A program made the position numbers and the translations under genes. A DNA stretch of 64,000 bases from Streptomyces cylindrosporus. Lineage in GTDB: Bacteria; Actinomycetota; Actinomycetes; Streptomycetales; Streptomycetaceae. Below the pieces are notes generated by a model, which searched no databases, was not told the origin of the DNA, and was given only the letters and a program-made list of their open reading frames with translations. Shown one piece after another: positions 41,809 through 51,397 of the stretch (the first letter of the stretch is position 1; the number at the start of each line of letters is the position of its first letter). The stretch spans positions 124,001 to 188,000 of the forward strand of contig NZ_JALDAY010000008.1 in NCBI RefSeq assembly GCF_022698165.1, in the 5' to 3' direction.

Positions 41809-43281
41809 TCAGCTGTCGCCGGTGCGGGAGCCCAGCGTGAGCTGGACCGTGTGGGACTTGCCGTCCCGCTCGTAGGTGATCGTGACCTTGTCGCCGGGCT
41901 TGTGGGTCCAGATCTCACCGATCAGGGTCGGGCCGGAGTCGATCACCCGGTCGTCGAGCTTGGTGATGACGTCGCCGGGCTTGAGGCCGGCCTTGTCGGC
42001 GGGGCCGCCGGACTCGACCGCGGAGGCACCGCCCGCGCCCGTGTCGGTGATCTTGGCGCCGCCGCTGGAGTCCTCCAGGGAGACCGAGGCGCCGATCTTC
42101 GCGTAGACCGGCTTGCCGGTCTGGATCAGCTGCTGGGCGACGTACTTGGCCTGGTTGATCGGGATGGCGAAGCCGAGGCCGATCGAGCCGGACTGGCTGG
42201 TGCCGCCCAGGCCGCCGCTGCCCGTGGACTGGATCGCGGAGTTGATGCCGATCACGTTGCCCTGGGCGTCCAGGAGCGGGCCGCCGGAGTTGCCCGGGTT
42301 GATCGACGCGTCGGTCTGCAGCGCGCTCATGTACGAGGCGTTGGAGCCGGTTCCGTCGCTCGAGGCGACCGGGCGGTTCTTGGCGCTGATGATGCCCGTC
42401 GTCACCGTGTTGGACAGGCCGAAGGGGGCGCCGATCGCGATCGTGGAGTCGCCGACGGCCACCTTGTCGGAGTCGCCGAGCGTCAGGGGCTGGAGGTCCG
42501 ACGGCGGGTTCTTGAGCTTGATGACCGCGACGTCGTAACCCTGCGCGTGGCCGACCACCTCGGCGTCGTACTTCTTGCCGTTCGGGAAGGTCGCCGTCAG
42601 CTTGCCGCCGTCGAGGGCGTCGGCGACGACGTGGTTGTTGGTGACGATGTGGCCCTGGGTGTCGAAGACGAACCCGGTGCCGGTGCCGCCCTCGCCGCTG
42701 TTCGACTCGGCCTCGATGGTGACCGTGCTGGGCAGCGCCTTGGCGGCGACGGCCGCGACCGTGCCGGCGTCACGCTTGACCTGGCCGCCGCTGGTGGACG
42801 AGGAGACCGTCGTGGAGCCGGTGTTGTCGTCGTTGTTCTTGGCCAGCGTGTAGCCGAGACCGCCGCCCAGGCCGCCGGCGACCAGCGCGGCGACCAGGAT
42901 CGCGGCGACGAGTCCGCCGCGGCGGGACTTCGGGGACGGCGGCTGCTGCTGGTACGAGGATCCCCAGTCGGAGCCGGAACCCGCGCCGCCGTCGGAGTAC
43001 GACGGGGTCGCGGGGGGCGGGGGCGGCCAGGAGGCGTCCGGGGCCGACCCGCTGCCGGGCTGGGGGTTGTTCGACTCCGTCGACGCGTACGCGGGCGCGT
43101 GGCCCGCGTGCACCAGCTCCTGCTCCTGCGCGCCGGGGGCGCTCGGGGGCACCGGCGGGAGCGGAGCGGTGGGCGCGCTCCCCTCCGGGGCGGCGGGTGC
43201 CGAGGGAGCGGGAGCGTCCACCGGCACGGGGGGTGCGGACGGGGCCGGGGGTACCGGGGTGCCCTCGTTCTCGGTGCTCAC
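41809..43281 (-). CDS. HtrA/DegP-like membrane serine protease with PDZ domain
   Basis: 490 residues. A Pro/Ala-rich cytoplasmic N-terminus (about 1-110), one membrane helix (GLVAAILVAALVAGGLGGGL), then an extracytoplasmic trypsin-like domain with triad HIVTNNHVVADAL (His), GYDVAVIKLKNPP (Asp) and SINPGNSGGPLLDAQGNVIG (Ser). A C-terminal PDZ domain (GPADKAGLKPGDVITKLDDR) follows. It probably degrades or chaperones misfolded proteins outside the membrane. GGAGAG precedes the GTG start. Confidence 0.95.
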   Translation of the reverse strand: MSTENEGTPVPPAPSAPPVPVDAPAPSAPAAPEGSAPTAPLPPVPPSAPGAQEQELVHAGHAPAYASTESNNPQPGSGSAPDASWPPPPPATPSYSDGGAGSGSDWGSSYQQQPPSPKSRRGGLVAAILVAALVAGGLGGGLGYTLAKNNDDNTGSTTVSSSTSGGQVKRDAGTVAAVAAKALPSTVTIEAESNSGEGGTGTGFVFDTQGHIVTNNHVVADALDGGKLTATFPNGKKYDAEVVGHAQGYDVAVIKLKNPPSDLQPLTLGDSDKVAVGDSTIAIGAPFGLSNTVTTGIISAKNRPVASSDGTGSNASYMSALQTDASINPGNSGGPLLDAQGNVIGINSAIQSTGSGGLGGTSQSGSIGLGFAIPINQAKYVAQQLIQTGKPVYAKIGASVSLEDSSGGAKITDTGAGGASAVESGGPADKAGLKPGDVITKLDDRVIDSGPTLIGEIWTHKPGDKVTITYERDGKSHTVQLTLGSRTGDS

Positions 43282-43537
43282 AGCTTCTCTCCTCGGTCCA
43301 CGGCTGTTCTTCTGGGTCGCACTCGGTCACGCCCGTTCTCGTTGTCGACGGTCCGGCGCGCTGCAGCTGTGCATGTCCTTTTGTATGCCGTCAGCTTTTC
43401 CCATGAGCCGTCAGGGCACCATAAGCGGTGCCTGTGGGTCTGGGGCAGTTCCTTATATAGGTCATGACACGCAAAAGGGGTGCAATCTCTGACCCTCCGA
43501 CCGCACGACTACCCCCGTGCGGTGGCACCATGACGCG

Positions 43538-44377
43538 GTGACCCACGCACGGCAGCACTCGATCCAAGTCGTCGCCCACCGGGGCGCCTCCGAAGAGGCC
43601 CCGGAGCACACCCTGGCCGCGTACAAGAAGGCGATCGAGGACGGTGCGGACGCCCTCGAATGCGATGTACGCCTGACGGCGGACGGCCACCTCGTCTGCG
43701 TCCACGACCGCCGCGTCAACCGTACGTCCAACGGCCGCGGCGCGGTCTCGGCGCTGGAGCTCGCCGAGCTCGCCGCCCTGGACTTCGGCTCCTGGAAGAC
43801 GCGGGACGCCTGGAAGGGGCGGGACGAGGAGCCCGACTGGGAGTTCCGGCCGGAGGACCGCGAGGACACCTCCGTACTGACCCTGGAGCGGCTGCTCGAA
43901 CTCGTCGCGGACGCCGGGCGGCGGGTGGAACTCGCCATCGAGACCAAGCACCCCACGCGGTGGGCGGGGCAGGTGGAGGAGCGGCTGCTGGTGCTGCTGA
44001 AGCGGTTCGGGCTGGACGCGCCGGCCTCGGCCGCCGAGTCGCCGGTGCGCGTGATGAGTTTCTCGGCGCGGTCGCTGCATCGCGTGCGTGCCGCGTCGCC
44101 GACGCTGCCGACGGTCTATCTGCTGCAGTTCCTCTCGCCCCGGCTGCGCGACGGACGGCTGCCCGCGGGTGTCCGGATCGCGGGCCCCTCGATCCGGATC
44201 GTGCGCAACCACCCCGCGTACATCCAGCGGCTGAAGCGGGCCGGTCACCAGGTGCACGTGTGGACGGTGAACGAGCCCGAGGACGTGGACCTCTGCGTCG
44301 AGCTGGGCATCGACGCCATCATCACCAACCGCCCGCGCGCGGTACTGCGTCAGCTCGGGCGGGATGCCGGTATCTGA
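43538..44377 (+). CDS. Glycerophosphodiester phosphodiesterase
   Basis: A 279-residue TIM-barrel enzyme that splits glycerophosphodiesters into glycerol-3-phosphate and alcohol. Signature: IQVVAHRGASEEAPEHTLAA (HRG and Glu), ADALECDVRLTADGHLVCVH (Glu-Cys-Asp), then VHDRRVNRTSNGRG; RRVELAIETKHP and HVWTVNEPEDVDLCVELGID complete the active site. No signal peptide is seen, so it is cytoplasmic. The GTG at 43538 gives the family N-terminus; a GTG at 43517 is also in frame. Confidence 0.92.
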   Translation: MTHARQHSIQVVAHRGASEEAPEHTLAAYKKAIEDGADALECDVRLTADGHLVCVHDRRVNRTSNGRGAVSALELAELAALDFGSWKTRDAWKGRDEEPDWEFRPEDREDTSVLTLERLLELVADAGRRVELAIETKHPTRWAGQVEERLLVLLKRFGLDAPASAAESPVRVMSFSARSLHRVRAASPTLPTVYLLQFLSPRLRDGRLPAGVRIAGPSIRIVRNHPAYIQRLKRAGHQVHVWTVNEPEDVDLCVELGIDAIITNRPRAVLRQLGRDAGI

Positions 44378-44610
44378 CGGTGTGCCACTGGTAAAGACCT
44401 GTGAAGAACCCTTGACCCTTCCGCCCCTCTGGCACCATTCTCCCTTTCCGGACACCGTCGAAATCAAGCCACGCGACTACGGGGAGTGCACCGGCGCGTT
44501 CGGTCCGTATTCGATCGTTGCGAATGCGTCACCGAACGTGGATTGGCCGGTTTCCGGTACAGGCCAATGGGGCATCCACACCGTGGCGTGGGGCAAAGGA
44601 GGTCTCGGGG

Positions 44611-45171
44611 GTGGCGTTGGTGGTGGCACAGGAGGTGCCCACGTCGTCGAGCATGGCCGTACCCCATGGCCCTGCGGGCGTGGGGGAGGCGAGACACCGT
44701 ATGCGCGAGCAGCTGCGCAGGGGCGGTGTGTCGGAGTCGGTCATCGACGATGCCGTACTGATTCTTTCCGAACTCTTGAGCAATGCGTGCAAGCACGGCC
44801 GGCCGCTTGGCGACGCCCTGGCCGGGGACGGCGACGTCCGGGCGGCCTGGCGGGTCGACCGCGGCGGCAGGCTCACCGTGGAGGTGACGGACGGTGGCGG
44901 ACCCACCCGTCCGGCTCCGGCCACTCCCTCGGTCACCGCGCACGGCGGCCGCGGGCTGAACATCATCACCGCGCTTGCCGACGACTGGGGAGTACGGGAC
45001 GACGCGCGCGGCGAGGTCACCGTGTGGGTCGTGGTGCACGAGGACGTTCATGATCCGGACGCGGGTCACCGTCGCGACGACTTCGCTACGCGCGTCACGG
45101 CGCCGACGGTCTCGCGGGTGCCGGGGATGCCGGGGATGGGGTACGTGGAGGCGTTCGACGACCTGGACTAG
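44611..45171 (+). CDS. RsbW-like ATP-binding (HATPase_c) regulatory protein
   Basis: A 186-residue protein with N box LILSELLSNACKHGR, G1 VEVTDGGGPTRPA and G2 GGRGLNIITALADDWG, the GHKL fold of anti-sigma kinases. Typical streptomycete members pair with STAS antagonists or SpoIIE phosphatases; the partner here is not adjacent. A perfect AAAGGAGGT (44595-44603) lies eight bases before the GTG at 44611, overriding upstream in-frame codons. The C-terminal 50 residues (DVHDPDAGHRRDDFATR) are extra. Confidence 0.85.
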   Translation: MALVVAQEVPTSSSMAVPHGPAGVGEARHRMREQLRRGGVSESVIDDAVLILSELLSNACKHGRPLGDALAGDGDVRAAWRVDRGGRLTVEVTDGGGPTRPAPATPSVTAHGGRGLNIITALADDWGVRDDARGEVTVWVVVHEDVHDPDAGHRRDDFATRVTAPTVSRVPGMPGMGYVEAFDDLD

Positions 45172-45181
45172 GTCGCGGACC

Positions 45182-45254
45182 TTGTCCACAGGCTGCCGCC
45201 GTCCACAGGCTTCCGCTGTCCACAGGTCCGTCATCCACAGCCCCGTCATCCACA
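45182..45254 (+). other. Cluster of five DnaA boxes
   Basis: Five boxes in the same orientation fit the actinobacterial DnaA consensus (Y-Y-V-TCCACA): TTGTCCACA 45182-45190 (perfect), CCGTCCACA 45199-45207, CTGTCCACA 45216-45224, TCATCCACA 45231-45239 and 45246-45254. Spacing is 15-17 bases. Each is followed by G. No dnaA, dnaN or AT-rich unwinding element is nearby. It lies between the ATPase stop and the DUF5926 promoter region. Confidence 0.75.
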
Positions 45255-45328
45255 GGCTCCCGTCGCCGATGGCGTGAACGGCTAGGCTCCCGCCGTACGA
45301 GACGAGCCGTAACCGGGAGACACCCACG

Positions 45329-46294
45329 ATGGCCAAGAAGCGACCTCAGACCAAGGCCAAGCAGCCGCAGCTCACCGATGGGGAGATCCCGGTCGTCGGT
45401 GCCCGTGAGCCCTGCCCCTGTGGCAGCGGCCGGCGGTACAAGGCCTGTCACGGCCGGGCCGCGGCGCAGGCCTCGACCGAGCTGGTGCACCGGCCCTTCG
45501 AGGGGCTGGCCGGTGAGTGCGACTGGGTGGCGCTGCGCGAGCTGGTGCCGGCGGCGACCGTCGAGCTGACGCTCAAGGGCGGCCTGCCCGAGGGAGTCCC
45601 GTCCGTCACGCTCGCGACCGTGCTGCCGATGGCCTGGCCGGCGCTGCGCCGCGACGACGGCTCGGTGCTGCTCGGCCTGCAGAACGACACGGCGTCCGGC
45701 GACATCAGCCGCGACCTGGCCGACACCCTGCAGCGCGCGCTGACCGCCGAGCCGGGCACGCCGGTCGAGGGCCGTCGCGCGCCCGCCGAGGGTCCGCGGC
45801 TGCAGGATCTGCTGGATCCCGAAGGCACGTTCGAGCCAGTTGTGCACGAGGGCTTCGAGTTCTGGGTGCCGGACGCGGAGAACGCGACGCCTGATGTGAC
45901 CGCTTCTCTGGAGCGTGCGAACGCCGCGGCGATCCCGACCGTGAAGCTGACGGGCGTGGACGCGGCGTACTGGTGCGAGACGCCGGAGAAGAACCACCTG
46001 CGCTGGGTCATGCCGCACCCGGAGGAGCAGCTTCTGGACGCGCTCGCCCGACTGCACGCGGCGGGCCGCTCCAACCTCGGCGAAGGGACCCGCCTGGTGG
46101 GCTCCTTCCGCGCTCACGGGCTCACCGTGCCGGTCTGGGACCTGCCCAGCGGCGTCGGCGCGGAGGACATCGAGAAGCCGGCCGCCGAGTTCGCGGAGCG
46201 CCTTGCCGGTGCCCTCGCCGCGGACGCGCCGCTGACCGCGGACGAGCGCCGGGCGCGCGGCGGTCTCACCAACCGGCAGGTCACGCTCAGTTGA
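45329..46294 (+). CDS. DUF5926 family protein with SEC-C zinc motif
   Basis: A 321-residue soluble protein. A SEC-C motif (AREPCPCGSGRRYKACHG) near residue 27 binds zinc. The rest is DUF5926: FEGLAGECDWVALRELVPAA, LQNDTASGDISRDLADTLQR, YWCETPEKNHLRWVMPHPEE, ERRARGGLTNRQVTLS. It is conserved in actinobacteria near the pheA region; the function is unknown. A TAGGCT -10-like box lies about 35 bases upstream, and DnaA boxes precede it. Confidence 0.85.
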   Translation: MAKKRPQTKAKQPQLTDGEIPVVGAREPCPCGSGRRYKACHGRAAAQASTELVHRPFEGLAGECDWVALRELVPAATVELTLKGGLPEGVPSVTLATVLPMAWPALRRDDGSVLLGLQNDTASGDISRDLADTLQRALTAEPGTPVEGRRAPAEGPRLQDLLDPEGTFEPVVHEGFEFWVPDAENATPDVTASLERANAAAIPTVKLTGVDAAYWCETPEKNHLRWVMPHPEEQLLDALARLHAAGRSNLGEGTRLVGSFRAHGLTVPVWDLPSGVGAEDIEKPAAEFAERLAGALAADAPLTADERRARGGLTNRQVTLS

Positions 46295-46315
46295 CAGACC
46301 GTGACGAAATCGGGT

Positions 46316-46339
46316 GCGGCTGACCGACCGGTCAGCCGC
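46316..46339 (+). terminator. Hairpin after DUF5926 gene
   Basis: GCGGCTGAC (46316-46324) pairs with GTCAGCCGC (46331-46339) around CGACCG, 22 bases after the stop codon. No T run. Confidence 0.6.
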
Positions 46340-46458
46340 GTCCGATCTCGTGGCACCGGTGACTCCGCTCACAAGTCCCGTCAGGGACAAGCAAATACGT
46401 GACCGGAAACCCCGGATCGAATTTGCGAACCGCCGATCTCTTGTTACCGTTCCAGTAG

Positions 46459-46504
46459 CCCGGTTGCTGGTGCATCCCCCGTCGCCAGCAACCGGGTCTT
46501 TTCA
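46459..46504 (+). terminator. Strong plus-strand terminator, possibly of a short RNA
   Basis: CCCGGTTGCTGG (46459-46470) pairs exactly with CCAGCAACCGGG (46485-46496), followed by TCTTTTC. A promoter-like TTGCGA (46423-46428) with TACCGT (46445-46450, 16-base spacer) lies directly upstream, so it may end a very short transcript or act as a second terminator of the DUF5926 unit. It converges on the minus-strand gene ending at 46539. Confidence 0.65.
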
Positions 46505-46538
46505 TGCCCGGGTTCCTTTTACGGAACTCCGCCGGACG

Positions 46539-47096
46539 TCAACTGCCGTTCGAGGCCCCGGAGTTGCTTCCGGACCTCAGCAGGAGCGGCCCGCGTCCGC
46601 CCCGCGCCGCGAACTCCGCGAAGGCCGTGTACGCGTCCGCCCCGCCCCGGGTGCGCTCCCGCGGCGTCTCGCACGTCCCCGGTTCGTCCCCGGCGCCCAC
46701 GGCACAGTTGATCTGCACGGTGCGGCCCTCGGGTCCCATGAGGCTCAGTACGGAGTCCAGGGCGTCGCCGGTCGCGTTGCGGTAGTAGGTGCGCGCCCAG
46801 GTGTCCGCACCCTGCGTGAGCACACAGGTCTGCGCCTCGATGCCCTCGGGCGAGGTGAGTTCGGGACCGCAGCGGGCGGCGGTGGCCAGGCCGAGGCCCA
46901 GCAGCAGCGGCGACTCGGTGGGTGCGACGGTGGGCGCCTTGGCGTCGGCGGAGGGGGAGGAACGTACGGGCTCGCGCGCGGGGGCGCGTACGACGGCGCG
47001 GCCCTCGTCGCCCGCCGGTCCCGCGGACGCCACGGCCAGCGGCAGCGCGACCGCGCACGCCACGACGCCCGCGAGGGCGAGCAGACGAAGGTTCAT
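46539..47096 (-). CDS. Secreted hypothetical protein
   Basis: A 185-residue protein with signal peptide (LRLLALAGVVACAVALPLAV, cleavage near ASA/GP), a disordered stretch to about residue 65, then a domain with three Cys (ATAARCGPELTSPEGIEAQT, CVLTQGADTWARTYYRNATG, QINCAVGAGDEPGTCETPRE). It resembles no family I can name. TATCTT seven bases before the ATG at 47096 suggests a leaderless mRNA; no ribosome site is seen. Confidence 0.65.
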   Translation of the reverse strand: MNLRLLALAGVVACAVALPLAVASAGPAGDEGRAVVRAPAREPVRSSPSADAKAPTVAPTESPLLLGLGLATAARCGPELTSPEGIEAQTCVLTQGADTWARTYYRNATGDALDSVLSLMGPEGRTVQINCAVGAGDEPGTCETPRERTRGGADAYTAFAEFAARGGRGPLLLRSGSNSGASNGS

Positions 47097-47151
47097 ACAG
47101 CGGAAGATAACGACCACACGCGCGTGTACCGTCCGCGCGCGCTCGACACCC

Positions 47152-47817
47152 CTACAACTCGGGCGCGCTCACACCCGTACGAGTGAGGGCCTCGACCGCG
47201 GCGTCCACCACGGCCTCGACGTCGGGGACCCAGGGGGAGGCGGAGCCGGGCAGCGGTGCGCGCTCCCAGCGGATCTCGCCCTCGCCGGTCTCGGACGGGG
47301 GCAGGGCGAGGTAGCCGCCCTCGCCGTGGAAGCGGAGCGAGCCGGGGACGAAGTCCTTGGCGTACAGCAGTTCGCCCAACTGCTCCATGGAGTACGGCTT
47401 GACCAGGATCGCCCAGCGGCTGGGCGAGGCCACGACCGGACCGAGACGCATGCCCATGCGGTCGAGGGCGGTCAGGGCCTGCGCGGCCGCGAGGGCCGGC
47501 AGGCTCACCGCGCAGGGGGCCTTGCCACCGGTGGCCAGGACGATCGGCGCGGTGGGGCGGTTGGTCCACCACCAGCGCACCATGCGGGCGTCCGTGGTGG
47601 CCGCGAGCAGACCGGGGTCGAAGGGGTGTGCACCGGGCACCGTGCAGTCCGGGTCGGGGCAAGCGCAGCGGGAACGTCCCTGCGGGTCCGCCGCCGCACC
47701 CGGGAGTACGGGCCACTGCCATTCCGCCGCGAAGGTCAGGGCCGCGCTGATCAACTCAGGCCTCCCGTCGCTGCGCTGGGACAGGAGCCTGCGTCGCCTT
47801 CCGAGGATCTCGCGCAT
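47152..47817 (-). CDS. Bifunctional DNA primase/polymerase-domain protein (Prim-Pol-like)
   Basis: A 221-residue protein: LISAALTFAAEWQWPVLPGA, a CACPDPDCTVPGAHPFDPGL zinc knuckle, MVRWWWTNRPTAPIVLATGG, a Pro-rich core and GEGGYLALPPSETGEG. The arrangement matches Prim-Pol N-domains, but the D-x-D and S-x-H acids are not obvious, so it may be inactive. It is a stand-alone gene. AAAGGAACG precedes the ATG. Confidence 0.75.
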   Translation of the reverse strand: MREILGRRRRLLSQRSDGRPELISAALTFAAEWQWPVLPGAAADPQGRSRCACPDPDCTVPGAHPFDPGLLAATTDARMVRWWWTNRPTAPIVLATGGKAPCAVSLPALAAAQALTALDRMGMRLGPVVASPSRWAILVKPYSMEQLGELLYAKDFVPGSLRFHGEGGYLALPPSETGEGEIRWERAPLPGSASPWVPDVEAVVDAAVEALTRTGVSAPEL

Positions 47818-48269
47818 GAGCGCTCGTTCCTTTCCGTTGCACCGCTGGCAACACCGTGGGCCACATCACACCATGTGTCGATCACTTCACTGTGCGTACC
47901 TGTTGGCGCATCACACCCGCGTCCAGAACACGGGGAACCCCATACTGCGTCTATCAAAAGCATGGGCGTGGCGTGGGGTGGCGAAGTCTGGCGTTTTGCC
48001 GTCCCGCGTATTTCTCTCCGCCTCCGCCACGGGAGGATGGGGCACGGTCGTCGGTGGATAGGACGCCGGGGTCGGTCACCAGGTTCCGGGTGACTGTCAA
48101 CCACCCCTGGCCTTCTCCGAGTACGTACCCATCACGACCGCTGTGACGCTCTGTGGAGCAAGGCCAGTCGACCGCAATACCCCGTTACCCGAGTCAGTTT
48201 TAAGCCAACTTTGCTTTATGGCAAGGGGTGCACCGGTGACCCACGGACACCAGGAATCCCAGCAGGACA
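47818..48269. other. Intergenic region between divergent genes
   Basis: 452 bases without a supported gene. On the minus strand, AAAGGAACG is the Prim-Pol ribosome site, and a GTTGC-N7-GCAAC dyad lies near 47838-47854. On the plus strand the segment from about 48180 is AT-rich (TTTTAAGCCAACTTTGCTTTA) and probably contains the phosphatase promoter. CACAC/GTGTG-rich short repeats occur around 47870-47890. Confidence 0.4.
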
Positions 48270-49781
48270 ATGCTGGACATCCCCTTACGAGTGCGTGTAC
48301 ATGTGGAGACACTGCTAGCGGCGCAGAATGACATGGGGGTTTGCGATGCTTTTGAGCAATACGCACCGGTCGGAAAGCCGGACGCCATGAACGCCCCTCA
48401 CCCTCCGAAAGTGGCCGGAATCGATTCAACGGTTCCCTCGCCCGCACACACTGTCGCGCCCGCGCCCGTGGCCCCGGACACCCCTGCGGTACCCCCGCCG
48501 AACCCACCGGGAGCACTGCTCCAGGACCGTCTCGCCGGCTGGGTCTCGGACCTCACGACACTCCACGAACTCACCGAACGCCTGGCCCGCACGGACGCAC
48601 TCCGCGAGGCCCTGACCGAACTGCTGCGCGCCGGAGCCGCCCTGGTGGGCGCCCGGCGCGGTCTCGTCGTACTGGAACCCGGCGACGGTCTGGGACCGGA
48701 CACCACGATCGGCCTCGGCCTCGCCCGCGCCGACCTCGGTCACATCGAGACCGTGCCGCGCAGCGCGATGTCGTACGGCCGCATCCTGGACGGACTGCCG
48801 GGCGCGGACGGCGAGATCGCCGAGCCGGACCTGCTCGCCGAGGACGGCCTCGACCCCCGCCACCGCGAGGTCGCCGCCCGCCTCGGCTACGCCGCCTGCT
48901 ACGCACTCCCCCTGGCCACCGAGGGCGCGGGCCGGATCGGCGCCGCCGTGTGGCTCTACGACGAGCCCGCCGAGCCGGTCGAACGCCAGCGCCATCTGGT
49001 GGGCCTGTACGCGCGTTACGCCGGTGAGCACCTGGCGCGGCTCGTCGAGGTGGAGCGCACGCGCGCGTGCATGGCGACCATGGCCGAGGAGCTGCTGCCG
49101 TCCCGGCTCCCCCGCGTCGCCGGTGTCCAGTTGGCCGCACGTCATCGCACCGGGCCGCGCGGGGGCGGCGACTGGTACGACGCGCTGCCGCTGCCGGACG
49201 CCGCGCTCGGTCTCGCGGTCGGCTCGGTGACCGGTTCCGGGCCGAGCGCGGTCGCCGCGATGGGCCGGCTGCGCGCCTCCCTGCGCGCGTACGCCGTGAT
49301 GGAGGGCGAGGACCCGGTCGCAGTCCTGTCCGATCTCGAACTGCTGCTGCGCCTCACCGAGCCCGCCCGCTCCGCCACCGCCCTGTTCGCCTACTGCGAA
49401 CCCGCGCTGCGCAAGATCACCCTCGCGGGTGCCGGGCACTGCCCGCCGCTGCTGGTCGGCGAGCGCCGCACCGAGTACGTGGAGACCTCGGTGTCCGCGC
49501 CGCTCGGCATGCTCGCCTGCTGGGAGGCGCCGAGCGTGGAGTTGCAGGCCGAGCCCGGCGAGACGGTACTGCTGTACACCGACGGCCTGCTGCACCGCAC
49601 CGGCGACCCGACCGACCGCGCCTTCGCCCGGCTGCACTCGGCGGCGGCGAGCGTGCCCAGGGCGCTGCGGCACGACCCGGACGCGATCGCCGACCACGTG
49701 CTGCGGACCGTGCTGCCGGACGGACTGGACCAGGCGGACGGCGAGGAGGACGTCGTACTGCTCGCGGCGCGCTTCGAGTAG
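48270..49781 (+). CDS. SpoIIE/PP2C-type phosphatase with GAF domain, active site incomplete
   Basis: 503 residues. An N-terminal segment, a GAF-like domain (about 100-265: LTTLHELTERLARTDALREA, GARRGLVVLEPGDG, LGYAACYALPLATEGAGRIG) and a SpoIIE domain (about 280-500). The metal motifs read GPRGGGDWYDALPLPDA (Asp present), AVGSVTGSGPSAVAAMG (family GDVxGHG: Asp and His both replaced by Ser), LLYTDGLLHRTGD (Asp) and GEEDVVLLAARFE (Asp). Loss of the GDV Asp suggests weak or absent catalysis. The ATG at 48270 includes a TTA codon at residue 6. A start at 48387 (MNAPHPPK) would exclude it. Upstream codons are atypically AT-rich. Confidence 0.8.
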   Translation: MLDIPLRVRVHVETLLAAQNDMGVCDAFEQYAPVGKPDAMNAPHPPKVAGIDSTVPSPAHTVAPAPVAPDTPAVPPPNPPGALLQDRLAGWVSDLTTLHELTERLARTDALREALTELLRAGAALVGARRGLVVLEPGDGLGPDTTIGLGLARADLGHIETVPRSAMSYGRILDGLPGADGEIAEPDLLAEDGLDPRHREVAARLGYAACYALPLATEGAGRIGAAVWLYDEPAEPVERQRHLVGLYARYAGEHLARLVEVERTRACMATMAEELLPSRLPRVAGVQLAARHRTGPRGGGDWYDALPLPDAALGLAVGSVTGSGPSAVAAMGRLRASLRAYAVMEGEDPVAVLSDLELLLRLTEPARSATALFAYCEPALRKITLAGAGHCPPLLVGERRTEYVETSVSAPLGMLACWEAPSVELQAEPGETVLLYTDGLLHRTGDPTDRAFARLHSAAASVPRALRHDPDAIADHVLRTVLPDGLDQADGEEDVVLLAARFE

Positions 49782-49864
49782 GTGGTCGGTAACAGGTCCT
49801 TCGCCCCTGGGCCCCCTTCCGTACGACCGTACGATGGAGGGGGTCCAGTGCCGTAACTAGGAGG

Positions 49865-51331
<1,467 letters not shown>

Positions 51332-51341
51332 TACGAGACTG

Positions 51342-51372
51342 ATGGCCGGGTACCTGTGGGGTGCCCGGCCAT
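51342..51372 (+). terminator. Hairpin terminator after pepP
   Basis: ATGGCCGGG (51342-51350) pairs with CCCGGCCAT (51364-51372) around a 13-base loop, ten bases after the pepP stop. It overlaps the 5' end of the long open frame of the next gene, supporting its later start. Confidence 0.7.
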
Positions 51373-51397
51373 TCACGTGCCTAGGGGGAGGGTTTTC

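Noticed and set aside
45172..45254. Simple low-complexity repeat rather than DnaA boxes
   Set aside because: Only the nine-base TCCACA cores are conserved while the spacers vary, which fits binding sites better than slippage.
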